A stretch of DNA of 64,000 nucleotides, taken from positions 248,001-312,000 of the forward strand of contig CAVUHO010000010.1 in the NCBI GenBank assembly GCA_963741385.1, in the 5' to 3' direction. Source of the DNA: Sulfomarinibacter sp963741385. GTDB lineage: Bacteria > Acidobacteriota > Thermoanaerobaculia > Thermoanaerobaculales > Sulfomarinibacteraceae. The position numbers and the translations under genes were made by a program. Shown one piece after another: positions 1 through 8,505 of this stretch; position 1 is the first letter of the stretch; each line of letters opens with the position of its first letter. The notes beneath the pieces were generated by a model. The model saw nothing but the letters and a program-made list of their open reading frames with translations, did not search any database and was not told where the DNA came from.

Positions 1-312
1 CCAGACCCCGATGTCGGGATTGGTGAACAGCAGGCGGCGGCTCAGAAAGGGGCTGTCGCCCCGCCCAAGCCGGCTGCTCTCATAGTGACTTCTCCGCAGC
101 GGCGCCAGGTGCCGGCCCTCGGCCCACCCGGGGTGCCGTCCCAGGTCCTCCTGGCTTTCGACCCAGTGCGGCGGCCTGCGGTGCCAGAGGATGGTGTAGA
201 TGGACTCGAAGCCCGCGCGGGTGAAACAGTGCTCGTAGCAGAGTGAGCCGTCCACTTCGAACACGGTATGCGGTTTTGCGGGGATCACGCCACGAGTGAG
301 TCGGTGAATCAC
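1..312 (-). CDS. hmgA: homogentisate 1,2-dioxygenase, N-terminal fragment
   Basis: This enzyme opens the aromatic ring of homogentisate to maleylacetoacetate, the step after HPPD in tyrosine catabolism. Only the first 104 codons are present; the gene runs off the left edge. The start is GTG at 312, with GGAGG five bases upstream. The translation shows family N-terminal features: HRLTRGVIPAKPHT near residue 3, then CYEHCFTRAGFES and a YTILWHRRPP stretch. It lies downstream of hpd on the same strand, separated by a heptamer-repeat hairpin. The iron ligands would be in the missing part. The family call is firm from the N-terminal pattern. Confidence 0.88.
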   Translation of the reverse strand, partial: MIHRLTRGVIPAKPHTVFEVDGSLCYEHCFTRAGFESIYTILWHRRPPHWVESQEDLGRHPGWAEGRHLAPLRRSHYESSRLGRGDSPFLSRRLLFTNPDIGVW

Positions 313-330
313 CTCGCACCTCCGGCTCTT

Positions 331-438
331 GATTTCGGATTTCGGATTTCGGATTTCGGATTTCCCACCCGCCCGCCCGCGTGTCTCGAGGGATTTGCGA
401 TGAAAATCCGAAATCCGAAATCCGAAATCCGAAATTCC
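331..438. repeat. inverted heptamer-repeat hairpin between hpd and hmgA
   Basis: The left arm (331-363) is about five tandem copies of a 7-mer, GGATTTC in register. The right arm (404-435) is the complementary GAAATCC series. The arms form a 32-bp perfect inverted repeat around a 40-base loop that starts with CCCACCCGCCC. The right arm begins a few bases after the hpd stop codon. In RNA this would be a long AU-rich hairpin between two co-directional genes. Confidence 0.85.
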
Positions 439-442
439 GTTT

Positions 443-1627
443 TCATGAGCCTGCTCCCGCCTCGAGTTGCCGCTGGGCGGCGAGACGCTGGAGTTGATCC
501 CTCTCGATCGACTCGAACAGTGCCCGGAAGTTGCCCTCACCGAAACCACGCGCCCCGAAACGCTGGATCACCTCATAGAAGAACGGTCCGGCCTTGCTGT
601 CGTCATACAACAGTCCGCCCTCAACCATAAAAATCTGCAGGAGATAACGGTCGTCCGCACCATCGACCAGAATTCCCAACCGCTTGAGTTCGTCGACATG
701 CTGGTCGAAATTCGTGACCTTCTGACGCACCAGTCGTTCCGGCAGCATGTCGTAATAGGTCGCGGGCGTGTCCAGAAAGTCGATCCCGGAACCGCGGAGG
801 TTCTCAACCGCAGACGAGATCTCCCCGACGTGAAATGCCACGTGCTGGACGCCAGGGCCCTGATTGGTCTCGACAAAGGTGTAGATCTGACTGGACTCGT
901 AGTGGGGCGTGACCGGTTCGTTGTTGGCGAGCTTGATACCGGAATCGGGGTCCCACATGACGATCGAAGCGAGCCCCGACCCGCCCGACCCCGGGCTGAC
1001 GTCGGCGGTGTGGAAGTGGACCCGCCAGTACTCTTCAAAGCCCATGACGTCGCGCAGCCAGGTGATGTGTGGTTCGAGGGTGAGGAAGTTTGAGGTCACG
1101 TGGTCGATGATCTGGAAGCCGTTGGAGTTCAATCCGTCGCTGGGGTTGATGGGCTGAAAACCCGGCGGCAGGGCGCCGGAAGCGCGTTCGACAAAGCGAA
1201 AGCGGACGTCTCCCAACGGCGTCGCGATATCGAAAAACCGGTAGGGGCGCCCCTGGTCGTCGGCCGCTTCGATGATGTCGGTGCAGAAGGTTGCGTTGCG
1301 TTCGGTCAAGACGGCTCGGGCCGCTTTGACATCCCGCACCCGGAAGCCGACCCGACGCACGCCGTCCGGGTGCCGCTTGAGCCAGCGGTCGGCGGCCGAA
1401 TCCCGCTCGCGCGAACTGATACAGATGCACTGCGCCTTGCCGGCAGCAAAGATCACCGCGTCCTCGCCGCTCGATGCGGCCTCCCGTTCACCGAGACGGG
1501 CCACCTCGCACACATCCATCATCCTTGTGTAGAAGTTGCGGCTGCGGTCGATGTCGCGAACCACGAATTCGTAGGCGTCGTAACCGACGATCCCCAGACC
1601 TGAGCCCTTTTCGGCCTTGTCGTTCAT
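443..1627 (-). CDS. hpd: 4-hydroxyphenylpyruvate dioxygenase
   Basis: HPPD converts 4-hydroxyphenylpyruvate to homogentisate using non-haem iron and O2. The protein is 394 aa, the usual length, with two vicinal-oxygen-chelate halves. The iron triad is visible: His166 (IIDHVTSN), His252 (GVQHVAFHVGEI) and Glu342 (FFYEVIQRFGARGFGEGNF, the C-terminal signature). The ATG at 1627 has GGAGG five bases upstream. hmgA follows directly downstream, so the pair makes a tyrosine-degradation unit. Both reactions need oxygen, which is notable next to an anaerobic Dsr locus in the same window. Confidence 0.95.
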   Translation of the reverse strand: MNDKAEKGSGLGIVGYDAYEFVVRDIDRSRNFYTRMMDVCEVARLGEREAASSGEDAVIFAAGKAQCICISSRERDSAADRWLKRHPDGVRRVGFRVRDVKAARAVLTERNATFCTDIIEAADDQGRPYRFFDIATPLGDVRFRFVERASGALPPGFQPINPSDGLNSNGFQIIDHVTSNFLTLEPHITWLRDVMGFEEYWRVHFHTADVSPGSGGSGLASIVMWDPDSGIKLANNEPVTPHYESSQIYTFVETNQGPGVQHVAFHVGEISSAVENLRGSGIDFLDTPATYYDMLPERLVRQKVTNFDQHVDELKRLGILVDGADDRYLLQIFMVEGGLLYDDSKAGPFFYEVIQRFGARGFGEGNFRALFESIERDQLQRLAAQRQLEAGAGS

Positions 1628-1711
1628 TCTTGCCTCCCGAAAGCGGGATCAAGCATAACAAACTGTGGGACTGAGTCGCCGTCGCCGGCTCGAACCACAT
1701 CCCAAGGCGTG

Positions 1712-1742
1712 ACTTCAAGCCCCAAGCCTCAAGCCTCTGGCC
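1712..1742. repeat. short heptamer tandem repeat (CCAAGCC/TCAAGCC type)
   Basis: Imperfect 7-bp tandem units (CAAGCCC, CAAGCCT, CAAGCCT) lie between the acetyltransferase stop and the hpd start. They are the complement of the GGCTTGA heptamers at 17194 and 42134. Confidence 0.6.
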
Positions 1743-1749
1743 CCTCGCC

Positions 1750-2376
1750 CTACCGATGCCGCTGAAAGTCTCCGTTGGCGGCTTCGAACTCGAGGTCCCT
1801 CCACAGGTCTTCAAGTGGGCATCTCATGATAATGAGATCCTGCCAGGCGCCCGACTGGTCCCTGACGTGTTCCGGGATCAGAAACTCCTCGTGGAACCCG
1901 AGCCGTTTGAAGATGCGATGTGCACCCGCCTGCGGCCGCATGAGCCGCGCGACGATGCGATCGACCCGATGCTGCGAGGCGAGATGGAAAAGCTCGCGCG
2001 CCATGATCGTGCCGAGACCCAGCCTCTGGCAGGACCCGGCGACGATCAGACGGACCTCGGCGACGTTGTTCCCCCACCCGTGACCCTCGAGCTCGAGGGT
2101 GCCGTCGGCCACGATTTCGCCGTCGTGTTCGGCCACTACCCGAACCGCCCTTCGCTCATCGGTTTCGAGGGTTCGCCGTTCCACCAGATCGCGGCGGGTG
2201 ACGTCGACGCGGAGGTATTTGCGATCTTCAGCGGGCAGGGCACAGAAAAACTCGTACGACCGCTGCACGTCGTCAGGCTGCATGCGCCGCACGGTGATGG
2301 CGCGCCCATCACGCAGCGTCACCTTCCTTCGGAAGCCGCGAAGGGTGGTCTCATCGACCGGGGTTGGTGCGGACAT
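1750..2376 (-). CDS. GNAT-family N-acetyltransferase
   Basis: This is a 208-aa single-domain acetyl-CoA-dependent acyltransferase. The fold is suggested by a central beta-strand segment (AEVRLIVAGSCQRLGLGTIM, about residues 107-126) holding the Q-R-x-G-x-G/A-type acetyl-CoA loop (QRLGLG), followed by a helix and a C-terminal KRLGFHEEF strand. The start is ATG 2376 with GGGAG six bases upstream. Its strand matches hpd, but about 120 bases containing heptamer repeats separate them. The substrate cannot be predicted. Resemblance to the acetyltransferase domain of acyl-CoA synthetase/Pat proteins is possible. Confidence 0.75.
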   Translation of the reverse strand: MSAPTPVDETTLRGFRRKVTLRDGRAITVRRMQPDDVQRSYEFFCALPAEDRKYLRVDVTRRDLVERRTLETDERRAVRVVAEHDGEIVADGTLELEGHGWGNNVAEVRLIVAGSCQRLGLGTIMARELFHLASQHRVDRIVARLMRPQAGAHRIFKRLGFHEEFLIPEHVRDQSGAWQDLIIMRCPLEDLWRDLEFEAANGDFQRHR

Positions 2377-2637
2377 CAGGCACTCCCTTTGGTTGCGGGC
2401 GGTACCCCCTCAGCGGTCGCCACGGGCCCCCGCCTGGCTGTCAATCATGGATCGCTGGTTGTCTGTTCCCCAAGATGCGGCCTGGGGCGGTAAATGGCCA
2501 GGAATCGAGACGCAGAATCGAGACGCCGCCTCGTCCACACTCCCGCTTCGGACAGGATGCCATCGTGGGTCGACGCTTTTCGAACCGGAGGTTGACGGTG
2601 GCTGCGTTCGCCCTTGTGGTCGCCGCCGACGTGATGC

Positions 2638-3558
2638 TCAGTCGGTCTTGGCGTCAATCAACCCGGGAGTGAAGAGATCAAAGCCCGGGTCGAACTGGGT
2701 CAGAAACTCCACACTGAACAACCGATAGGTCACCCAGATCGGCAACATGATGACCGTGCCGATGAAGGGCAGGGCAACCACGCAGCAGGTCAACACACAG
2801 ATCATGCTGAAGAAGACCACGAAACAGAGCACCAACCCGATGACGAACAACCCGTAGAGGAAGAAGGGCAGCGGCCGGGTCTTCAACCATGGCAGGAAGT
2901 AGCGCCACGCCTCAGTCGCCTTGATTTCAAACTTGTACATGATCGGAATGACGAAGCCTTCCAGCATGAGCGCCACGAAGGCGGCGACGATTCCGAAGGC
3001 GATCATCACCAGAATGCCGAGCATCATGGCCGCATACGACAGACTCGCCAGGGCATCCGAGAAGGAGAACGTGGCTGCCGGCGCCAGAAACAACAGGATC
3101 AGAATCATGGCAATCAACCCGCAACAGACCACAAATCCGAGACGCCACAGGAAGAGGGAATTGCCGAGGTCACGCAGGCGGTGCCACGGCTCGACGATCT
3201 CGGCCCGATTGTTAACGACGTTGTCGAGGAAGATGAACTTGGATCGCGACGAGACCCACAGGATCACCGCCAGGATCGCAGCCACCGCCATGATGATGAC
3301 GAAGAGCAGGGGCAGCCACAGCAGCACATTGCGGGCGCCCTCCCAGCCGTTTCCGTGAGAGCCGAATAGTGACCCCCCTTTGAAATCTCCATTGTCCATG
3401 ATCCATTTCGAACCGCCGCCGCCGGACCCGTTGGCCAGCCCCGCGAGCCAGGCTGAGAAACCAAGCACAACCCACTTGGAGAGGTCGAAGGGGCGCCACA
3501 GGATGTGCTTCATCCTTTCCCATGCCAGGTTGAGCGGCGCGAAGTAGGCAATCTGCAT
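2638..3558 (-). CDS. multi-pass integral membrane protein of unknown function
   Basis: The protein is 306 aa. I chose ATG 3558 because AGGAGG lies five bases upstream; a longer reading upstream of it has no ribosome site and odd composition. After an N-terminal FDLSKWVVLGFSAWLAG segment comes a glycine-rich loop, then about five or six hydrophobic helices (for example LLWLPLLFVIIMAVAAILAV). A charged, aromatic segment between helices contains SKFIFLDNVVNNR. The C-terminal SVEFLTQFDPGFDLF is soluble. I do not recognise a named function. The overall look is of bacterial DUF-type membrane proteins related to glycerophosphodiesterase membrane domains. No operon partner is evident. Confidence 0.72.
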   Translation of the reverse strand: MQIAYFAPLNLAWERMKHILWRPFDLSKWVVLGFSAWLAGLANGSGGGGSKWIMDNGDFKGGSLFGSHGNGWEGARNVLLWLPLLFVIIMAVAAILAVILWVSSRSKFIFLDNVVNNRAEIVEPWHRLRDLGNSLFLWRLGFVVCCGLIAMILILLFLAPAATFSFSDALASLSYAAMMLGILVMIAFGIVAAFVALMLEGFVIPIMYKFEIKATEAWRYFLPWLKTRPLPFFLYGLFVIGLVLCFVVFFSMICVLTCCVVALPFIGTVIMLPIWVTYRLFSVEFLTQFDPGFDLFTPGLIDAKTD

Positions 3559-3816
3559 CGGTCCTCCTGTCGGCGGTCCCGCCGATTGTAGCCGGAGCGG
3601 CCAGTTTTCGGCGGTTCGCCAGGTCAATGGACGGCGTCGATCCGGCGCCCTCCAACTCAACAAACGCGGAAGACCCCGATTGGGTTCGCGATCGGGCCGC
3701 GTTCCGTGTCAAAGGAAGGTCAAAGCGGGAGCCGCCCATCCGTCCTGCGTCGCACGGGAGCAAGGGGGGAAGGGAGAAAGGGAGAAGCGGAGATAGGGAC
3801 AGGGGGGATCGCCCGT

Positions 3817-4035
3817 GTTCACCGGACGTGCCGCCTCCTGGAAGACGTGTGGATACGTGCCGCGTGCGGCGGCGGTGCCGTCCTTCACATTGTCTGATCC
3901 TGGCCGTCGCGGTCAGGCGGAACCTGGAGGGCAGTCAATGTGAAGGGGGGCTCCGCACGGGCAAGGCCGTTCAGAGTATCGGGGTGATCGAGTCGGGAGG
4001 TTACCCGTCGGAGCGCAAGCCCCTGGTGAACGTTC
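3817..4035. repeat. dispersed non-coding element, copy 1
   Basis: The gap 3559-4060 has no credible gene. Part of it matches 17261-17430. Both share GTTCACCGGACGT (3817-3829 here), an 11-bp inverted repeat with a 43-45 base loop (here CCTTCACATTG 3882-3892 and CAATGTGAAGG 3936-3946), a CACGGGCAA stretch, and an ungapped block ATCGGGRTGATC..TCGGGA..CGGAGYGCAAGCCC (from about 3979). The inverted-repeat arm sequences differ between the copies while the design is kept. The rest of the gap holds a purine-rich run near 3760-3810 and nothing else I can name. Confidence 0.5.
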
Positions 4036-4060
4036 GTTCAACGCGGCATCAAAACTGAAC

Positions 4061-6895
4061 TCACGACGGTTTTTCGAGACACTCCGCGAGGAGTTCGGCG
4101 ATGTGCAGGGGTCGCGTTTCGGTGAGATCGCCGATCTGGTGGCGGCAGCTGGTCCCGGAGGCCACGACCTTTGTGCCGGCGGGCAGGTCGTCGATCAGGC
4201 GCACCAGCGGTTGGGCCACCTGGTGCGACAGCTCGCGGTGTTCGGTGAGCATGCCGAAGGCGCCCGCCATCCCACAACACCCGGTCTCGAGCCATTTGGG
4301 CGATGCGCCCGGCAGGCGATCGAGGAGACCGATGACCCGTTGCGCGTCGGACAACGCCTTGGCATGGCAGTGTCCGTGGACCGCGACCGCCCCGATTTCC
4401 GCCGCCAGGGGAAGGGCATCGTGATCCCTGGCCAGGAGATCGCCCAAGAAGTCCTCAAACAGCACGCATCGCTCGGCCACCGCTTCCGCCCCCGCGATGC
4501 CGAGTTGAAGATACTCATCCCGGAACATCGACCAGCACGAGGGCTCGAGAAAGATGATGGGTTCGGTCGATCCTGCCAACAGGCGCACGTTGTGCTCCGC
4601 CGACCGCCGCACCTGGTCGAGCAGACCGCGGCTGGCGGCGGGCCGTCCGCAACATTTCCTCCCGTTCGCTAACCCAACCGTGTAGCCCGCGGCCTCGAGA
4701 ACGACCACCGCCGAGCGTCCGATTCCGGGCTCGTGGTACCGAACCCAGGTGTCATCCCACAGAATCACCCGGCCGCGGCTGCCGGCGCCGCTCGCGGTCC
4801 TCCGGCGGAACCAGGCGTCGAAACGACGCCTGGCAAAGGGCGGCAGCGGCGCAGCGGCGTCGAAACCGAAGACCTTTTGCAACAACCGACGGATCGCCCG
4901 GTTGCCCAACAACCGGTTGGCGAGGCCCGGCGCGATGGTCCCGAGGCGACCCAGCAGATCCGCAGATCCAATCATCCGATCGGTCAACGGCACACCGTTC
5001 CGGCGGTGCCGAGCATGCCGCAGCTCGGCCTTGAGCCGCGCCATATCGACGTTTGAAGGGCACTCGGTGGCGCACGCCTTGCACGCGAGACAGGTGCCCA
5101 GAACCTCGTCGAGCTCCGCGCTCTCGAGGTTGGATGGATCTTTGAACCTCCCCTCGAGAGCAGCGCGGATGATGTTGGCTCGACCTCGGGTGGAAAGGGC
5201 CTCGTCGCCGGTGGCGCCAAAGGTCGGGCACATGGTCGGCGGTTCCTTGCGGCAGCCCCCACACCCGTTGCACTGCTCGAGGTTGGCGATGAAGCCGTCG
5301 TCGCGCCCGACCCACCTGAAGGCCTCGGCAAACGGCAGCCGGAGCTCCGACCCGGTGCCGAGCCGGAGGTCACGATCGATTCGAAACCGTCCGTCGCCGA
5401 AGACCTTGCCAGGGTTCATGATGCCGCGGGGATCAAACAGAGCCTTGATCTCGCGGCTCGCCGCCAGCAGTTCGGGGCCGATCTGGCCCTCGAGGTACTC
5501 GGCGCGGGCCATGCCGACACCGTGCTCGGCGGCCAGCGACCCCTTGAAAAGTCGGCACAGCTCCGACACCTGGTCAGCCACTTCCCGCAGCTTGGTGATG
5601 TCCTCTGCTCGGTGAAGATCGAGGACAGGCCGCACGTGGAGCTCGCCGGAGGCGGCGTGGCCATAGTACGAAGCTTCCAGACCCAGCGGTTCGAGGATTC
5701 GGCGGAGCCCGGCAACGTACTCCGGCAACCGCTCCGGCAAGACGCAAACATCCTCGATCCCGGGGACCGGTTTTGCTGACCCCTTGCGGCTCGTCACCAA
5801 CGACAATCCGGCGCGGCGCATACCCCACACCAACTCCGCTTCAGTCGCGGTCGTGCACGCCACCGATCGCAGTCCGATGCCGCGGCGAAGGAGTTCGGCC
5901 AACCGGTCGCCGTCGTCGTCAAAGAACTCAACCAAGAGGATTGCGTTGCACGGCTCCTCGTCGAGCCGCAGAAAGTCGCGTGCTGCACGAAACGCCCTCT
6001 GCCCCCGGGTTTGATCGAAGACTGCGGCATCCAGATGCTCGATTGCCGCCGCCTCGAGGTCGGAAATTTCGACGGTTGCCTGCAGCGCCTCTTCCACCGA
6101 TGCAAAGAAGATCACTCCCAGACTCCGCCGGGCCGGACGCGGAACCACCCGGAGTACTGCCGAAACGATCCCGGCGAGGGTACCTTCGCTCCCGGCAATA
6201 ACTTGCGTCAAATCCCCGGGAGCGTGGAGAGCTCTATCGAGACCGTAGCCCGGCCACCGCTTGACCAGACCCGCGGGCAGGCGGCGGGCAATCTCCTCTG
6301 AATTTTCTGCAAGCAGCCGATCGGCAGCATCTCGGACGCCGGGTAGACCCTCCTCGCCCGCGCCCACGATAGCGATGGTCCCGTCCGTCAACACCACCTC
6401 GAGCGCCGCGAGATGGTCGGCAGTGGTGCCGTAGACGGGTGCGTGGGCGCCCGACGAGTTGTTGGCGATCATGCCGCCGAGGGTGGCGCGCGATGAGGTC
6501 GCGACATCCGGGCCGAACCACAGACCGTGGGGGCCGAGGAAGGAATTGAGGCGGTCGAGCACCACCCCGGCGCCCACCCGGACGGTTCCGTTTTCACGGT
6601 CGAATTGAGAGATGCGGCAGTTGTGGCGCGCGAAGTCCACCACCAACCCGCTGCCGATAGCGCCGCCGGCGAGCCCGGTGCCCGCCCCCCTTGGCGTGAC
6701 CTCGACCCCGCTGTCAGCCGCCGCACGCAGGAGTGCGGCGGCCTCGGCGGCCGAACGGGGAAACGCCACCGCCGCCGGCTCGACCCGATAGATCGAGGCA
6801 TCCACGGCGTACAGACAGCGCGTGAGCCGATCCGTCCGCACCTCGCAGCCCGAGTCTTCGAGCGCCGCGATCTGTGGTGCAGTCAGTTCAGTCAC
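4061..6895 (-). CDS. FAD-linked oxidase fused to Fe-S/CCG domain (D-lactate/2-hydroxyacid dehydrogenase type)
   Basis: This 944-aa membrane-peripheral enzyme probably oxidises D-lactate or glycolate and passes electrons to the quinone pool. Domain order: PCMH-type FAD domain (about residues 30-215, with PRGAGTGLAGGAIG and GGMIANNSSGAHAPVYG), FAD-oxidase C-terminal domain (about 240-500), a two-cluster 4Fe-4S ferredoxin segment (CNGCGGCRKEPPTMC and CLACKACATEC, about 540-620), and a C-terminal heterodisulfide-reductase-like region with two CCG motifs (KCCGRPAASRG, TGCCGMAGAFG). This equals GlcD plus GlpC/GlcF on one chain. The start is GTG 6895. It stands alone, divergent from the next gene, which starts 59 bases away. 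D-lactate is the likeliest substrate, but 2-hydroxyglutarate is also possible. Confidence 0.88.
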   Translation of the reverse strand: MTELTAPQIAALEDSGCEVRTDRLTRCLYAVDASIYRVEPAAVAFPRSAAEAAALLRAAADSGVEVTPRGAGTGLAGGAIGSGLVVDFARHNCRISQFDRENGTVRVGAGVVLDRLNSFLGPHGLWFGPDVATSSRATLGGMIANNSSGAHAPVYGTTADHLAALEVVLTDGTIAIVGAGEEGLPGVRDAADRLLAENSEEIARRLPAGLVKRWPGYGLDRALHAPGDLTQVIAGSEGTLAGIVSAVLRVVPRPARRSLGVIFFASVEEALQATVEISDLEAAAIEHLDAAVFDQTRGQRAFRAARDFLRLDEEPCNAILLVEFFDDDGDRLAELLRRGIGLRSVACTTATEAELVWGMRRAGLSLVTSRKGSAKPVPGIEDVCVLPERLPEYVAGLRRILEPLGLEASYYGHAASGELHVRPVLDLHRAEDITKLREVADQVSELCRLFKGSLAAEHGVGMARAEYLEGQIGPELLAASREIKALFDPRGIMNPGKVFGDGRFRIDRDLRLGTGSELRLPFAEAFRWVGRDDGFIANLEQCNGCGGCRKEPPTMCPTFGATGDEALSTRGRANIIRAALEGRFKDPSNLESAELDEVLGTCLACKACATECPSNVDMARLKAELRHARHRRNGVPLTDRMIGSADLLGRLGTIAPGLANRLLGNRAIRRLLQKVFGFDAAAPLPPFARRRFDAWFRRRTASGAGSRGRVILWDDTWVRYHEPGIGRSAVVVLEAAGYTVGLANGRKCCGRPAASRGLLDQVRRSAEHNVRLLAGSTEPIIFLEPSCWSMFRDEYLQLGIAGAEAVAERCVLFEDFLGDLLARDHDALPLAAEIGAVAVHGHCHAKALSDAQRVIGLLDRLPGASPKWLETGCCGMAGAFGMLTEHRELSHQVAQPLVRLIDDLPAGTKVVASGTSCRHQIGDLTETRPLHIAELLAECLEKPS

Positions 6896-6954
6896 GGGGG
6901 CATTCTACAGCGGGATTGTTTGTCGTTTCTGGGGGCAGATATTAGCATCGACTG

Positions 6955-8139
6955 ATGACCATACGTTCCCGCCGCATCCCCGACGACCTCACGCCCAATA
7001 TTCTGGCCGTCGCGCGGGCGCGGCTCGGCGACATTCCCTACGATCTGACGATCAGCAACCCGACCGTCTGTGGCTTCGCCTATCCGCCGGATCTGCTGGC
7101 GGGTCTCGGTGACCCACTGGCGCTCAGTTACCACCCCGACCCACGGGGGCCCCGCTCCGCACGCCAGGCCGTGGCCGCCGACTACCTCCGGTGGGCAGTC
7201 GAGGTGGACCCCGACCACATCATGCTCACCGCCTCCACCAGCGAGGCCTACAGCTTCCTCTTCCGGCTCCTGTGCGACCCCGGCGACGCCGTCCTCGTAC
7301 CTTCGCCCTCGTACCCGCTGTTCGACCACCTGGCGCAGCTCGATGCGGTCGAGGCCCTGACCTACGACCTCGACCGGGACGGGGGCTGGCGGATCGACTT
7401 CGCGAATCTGGACAACGCGCCCGATCACGTTCGAGCTGTGGTCGTCGTCCATCCCAACAACCCCACCGGTTCCTTCGTCCACCCGGCAGACGCGGACCGC
7501 CTGGTGTCGCTGTGCCGGGACCGCGGCTGGGCGCTGATCGCCGACGAGGTCTTTCTGGATTACACCCTCGACGGCGGCCCGGGAGCGGATGGGAGCTTTG
7601 CCGCGGTTGGGGACTGTCTGTGCTTCGCCCTCGGTGGGCTGTCAAAGAGCGTCGGGTTGCCCCAGGTCAAACTGGCGTGGATCGTCACCGGCGGCCCGGA
7701 TGACCTGGTTCGCTCCGCGCTGGAAGGCCTCGAGTACGTCGCCGACGCCTACCTCTCGGTCTCCACCCCCATCGCGGTCGCGGCACCCGGCCTGCTCGCC
7801 GCAGGCGAACGGATCCGTCCCGAGATCGGCGACCGTTGTCGGGCGAACCTCGACACCCTGCGAACCCTCGCGAGACTTGAACCGTCGGTGCGCGTCCTCC
7901 CGGTGGGCGGTGGGTGGAGCGCCGTCCTCCAGGTTCCGGCGGTCGGCGACGACGACGAACTCTGTGTCGCCCTGCTCGAGAAATGGGGCGTGGCGGTTCA
8001 CCCCGGCCACTTCTTCGGGTTCGACCGCGGCGGCTTCCTGGTGCTGAGTCTGTTGGTTCCCGAACCTGTCTTCACCACCGGCGCCCGCCACCTGCTCGCC
8101 GCCATGCGGGCCGCGGGCGCGGCGACGGATCTCCCGTGA
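6955..8139 (+). CDS. PLP-dependent aminotransferase, class I/II
   Basis: This is a 394-aa fold-type I aminotransferase. Visible landmarks are HPNNPTG (Asn169, carboxylate side), ADEVF (Asp197, PLP pyridine nitrogen) and LSKSVGLPQVKLAW with the Schiff-base lysine Lys231. An early STSEAYSFLF segment matches the phosphate-cup region. The sequence resembles the aspartate/aromatic-aminotransferase and histidinol-phosphate-aminotransferase-like group, but no specificity residues point to one substrate. It overlaps the following reading frame by GTGA, suggesting translational coupling. It could supply 4-hydroxyphenylpyruvate to hpd 5 kb away, but that is speculation. Confidence 0.9.
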   Translation: MTIRSRRIPDDLTPNILAVARARLGDIPYDLTISNPTVCGFAYPPDLLAGLGDPLALSYHPDPRGPRSARQAVAADYLRWAVEVDPDHIMLTASTSEAYSFLFRLLCDPGDAVLVPSPSYPLFDHLAQLDAVEALTYDLDRDGGWRIDFANLDNAPDHVRAVVVVHPNNPTGSFVHPADADRLVSLCRDRGWALIADEVFLDYTLDGGPGADGSFAAVGDCLCFALGGLSKSVGLPQVKLAWIVTGGPDDLVRSALEGLEYVADAYLSVSTPIAVAAPGLLAAGERIRPEIGDRCRANLDTLRTLARLEPSVRVLPVGGGWSAVLQVPAVGDDDELCVALLEKWGVAVHPGHFFGFDRGGFLVLSLLVPEPVFTTGARHLLAAMRAAGAATDLP

Positions 8140-8468
8140 AACCGGGTCGGGAAAACCGCCTCCACGGCACCTTGTCCGGGGCGCCGGTTGCAGCCAACGA
8201 TCCGCAGCCGGGAGGCAGCCGTTGGGTTGCCGCCGTCGGCCTCATGACCCTTGCCGCCGGTGTGCTGGCGGCGCAGCTGCCCTTTCCGTTTGCCGTCGAC
8301 AGCCACCTCCTCGGCGATCGGGTTGGCTCCCTCGGGACCCACCCCGGATTCGTGGCGGCGGCGTTCGCGTTGATCGCCGCCGGCTCTCTCGTTCTCGGCG
8401 CCCTCGCCCACTCGACGCTCAGAAGCCCCGCGTTCCCGGCTCACCTGCCGGCAACTGACGCTGACGGC
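8136..8468 (+). other. N-terminal part of the membrane glycosyltransferase, in a different frame
   Basis: A GTG at 8136 overlaps the aminotransferase stop (GTGA). From there a frame with normal GC-rich codon use encodes a soluble start followed by two hydrophobic helices (VAAVGLMTLAAGVLAAQL and FVAAAFALIAAGSLVLGAL). Around 8455-8470 this frame becomes arginine-rich nonsense, while the frame one base later becomes hydrophobic and continues to 10200. The simplest reading is one gene, 8136-10200, with a one-base gain or two-base loss here. It may be a true mutation or an assembly error. Confidence 0.55.
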
Positions 8469-8505
8469 GCGGCCCGCCGGCGTCGCCCTGCTCACGATCG
8501 CGGCG

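Noticed and set aside
331..438. CRISPR-like array of short repeats
   Set aside because: Repeat units are contiguous 7-mers without spacers and no cas genes occur in the window.
3627..4058. 143-codon open frame in the 3.6-4.06 kb gap
   Set aside because: Arg/Pro/Asp-rich, no ribosome site, and overlaps a dispersed non-coding element.
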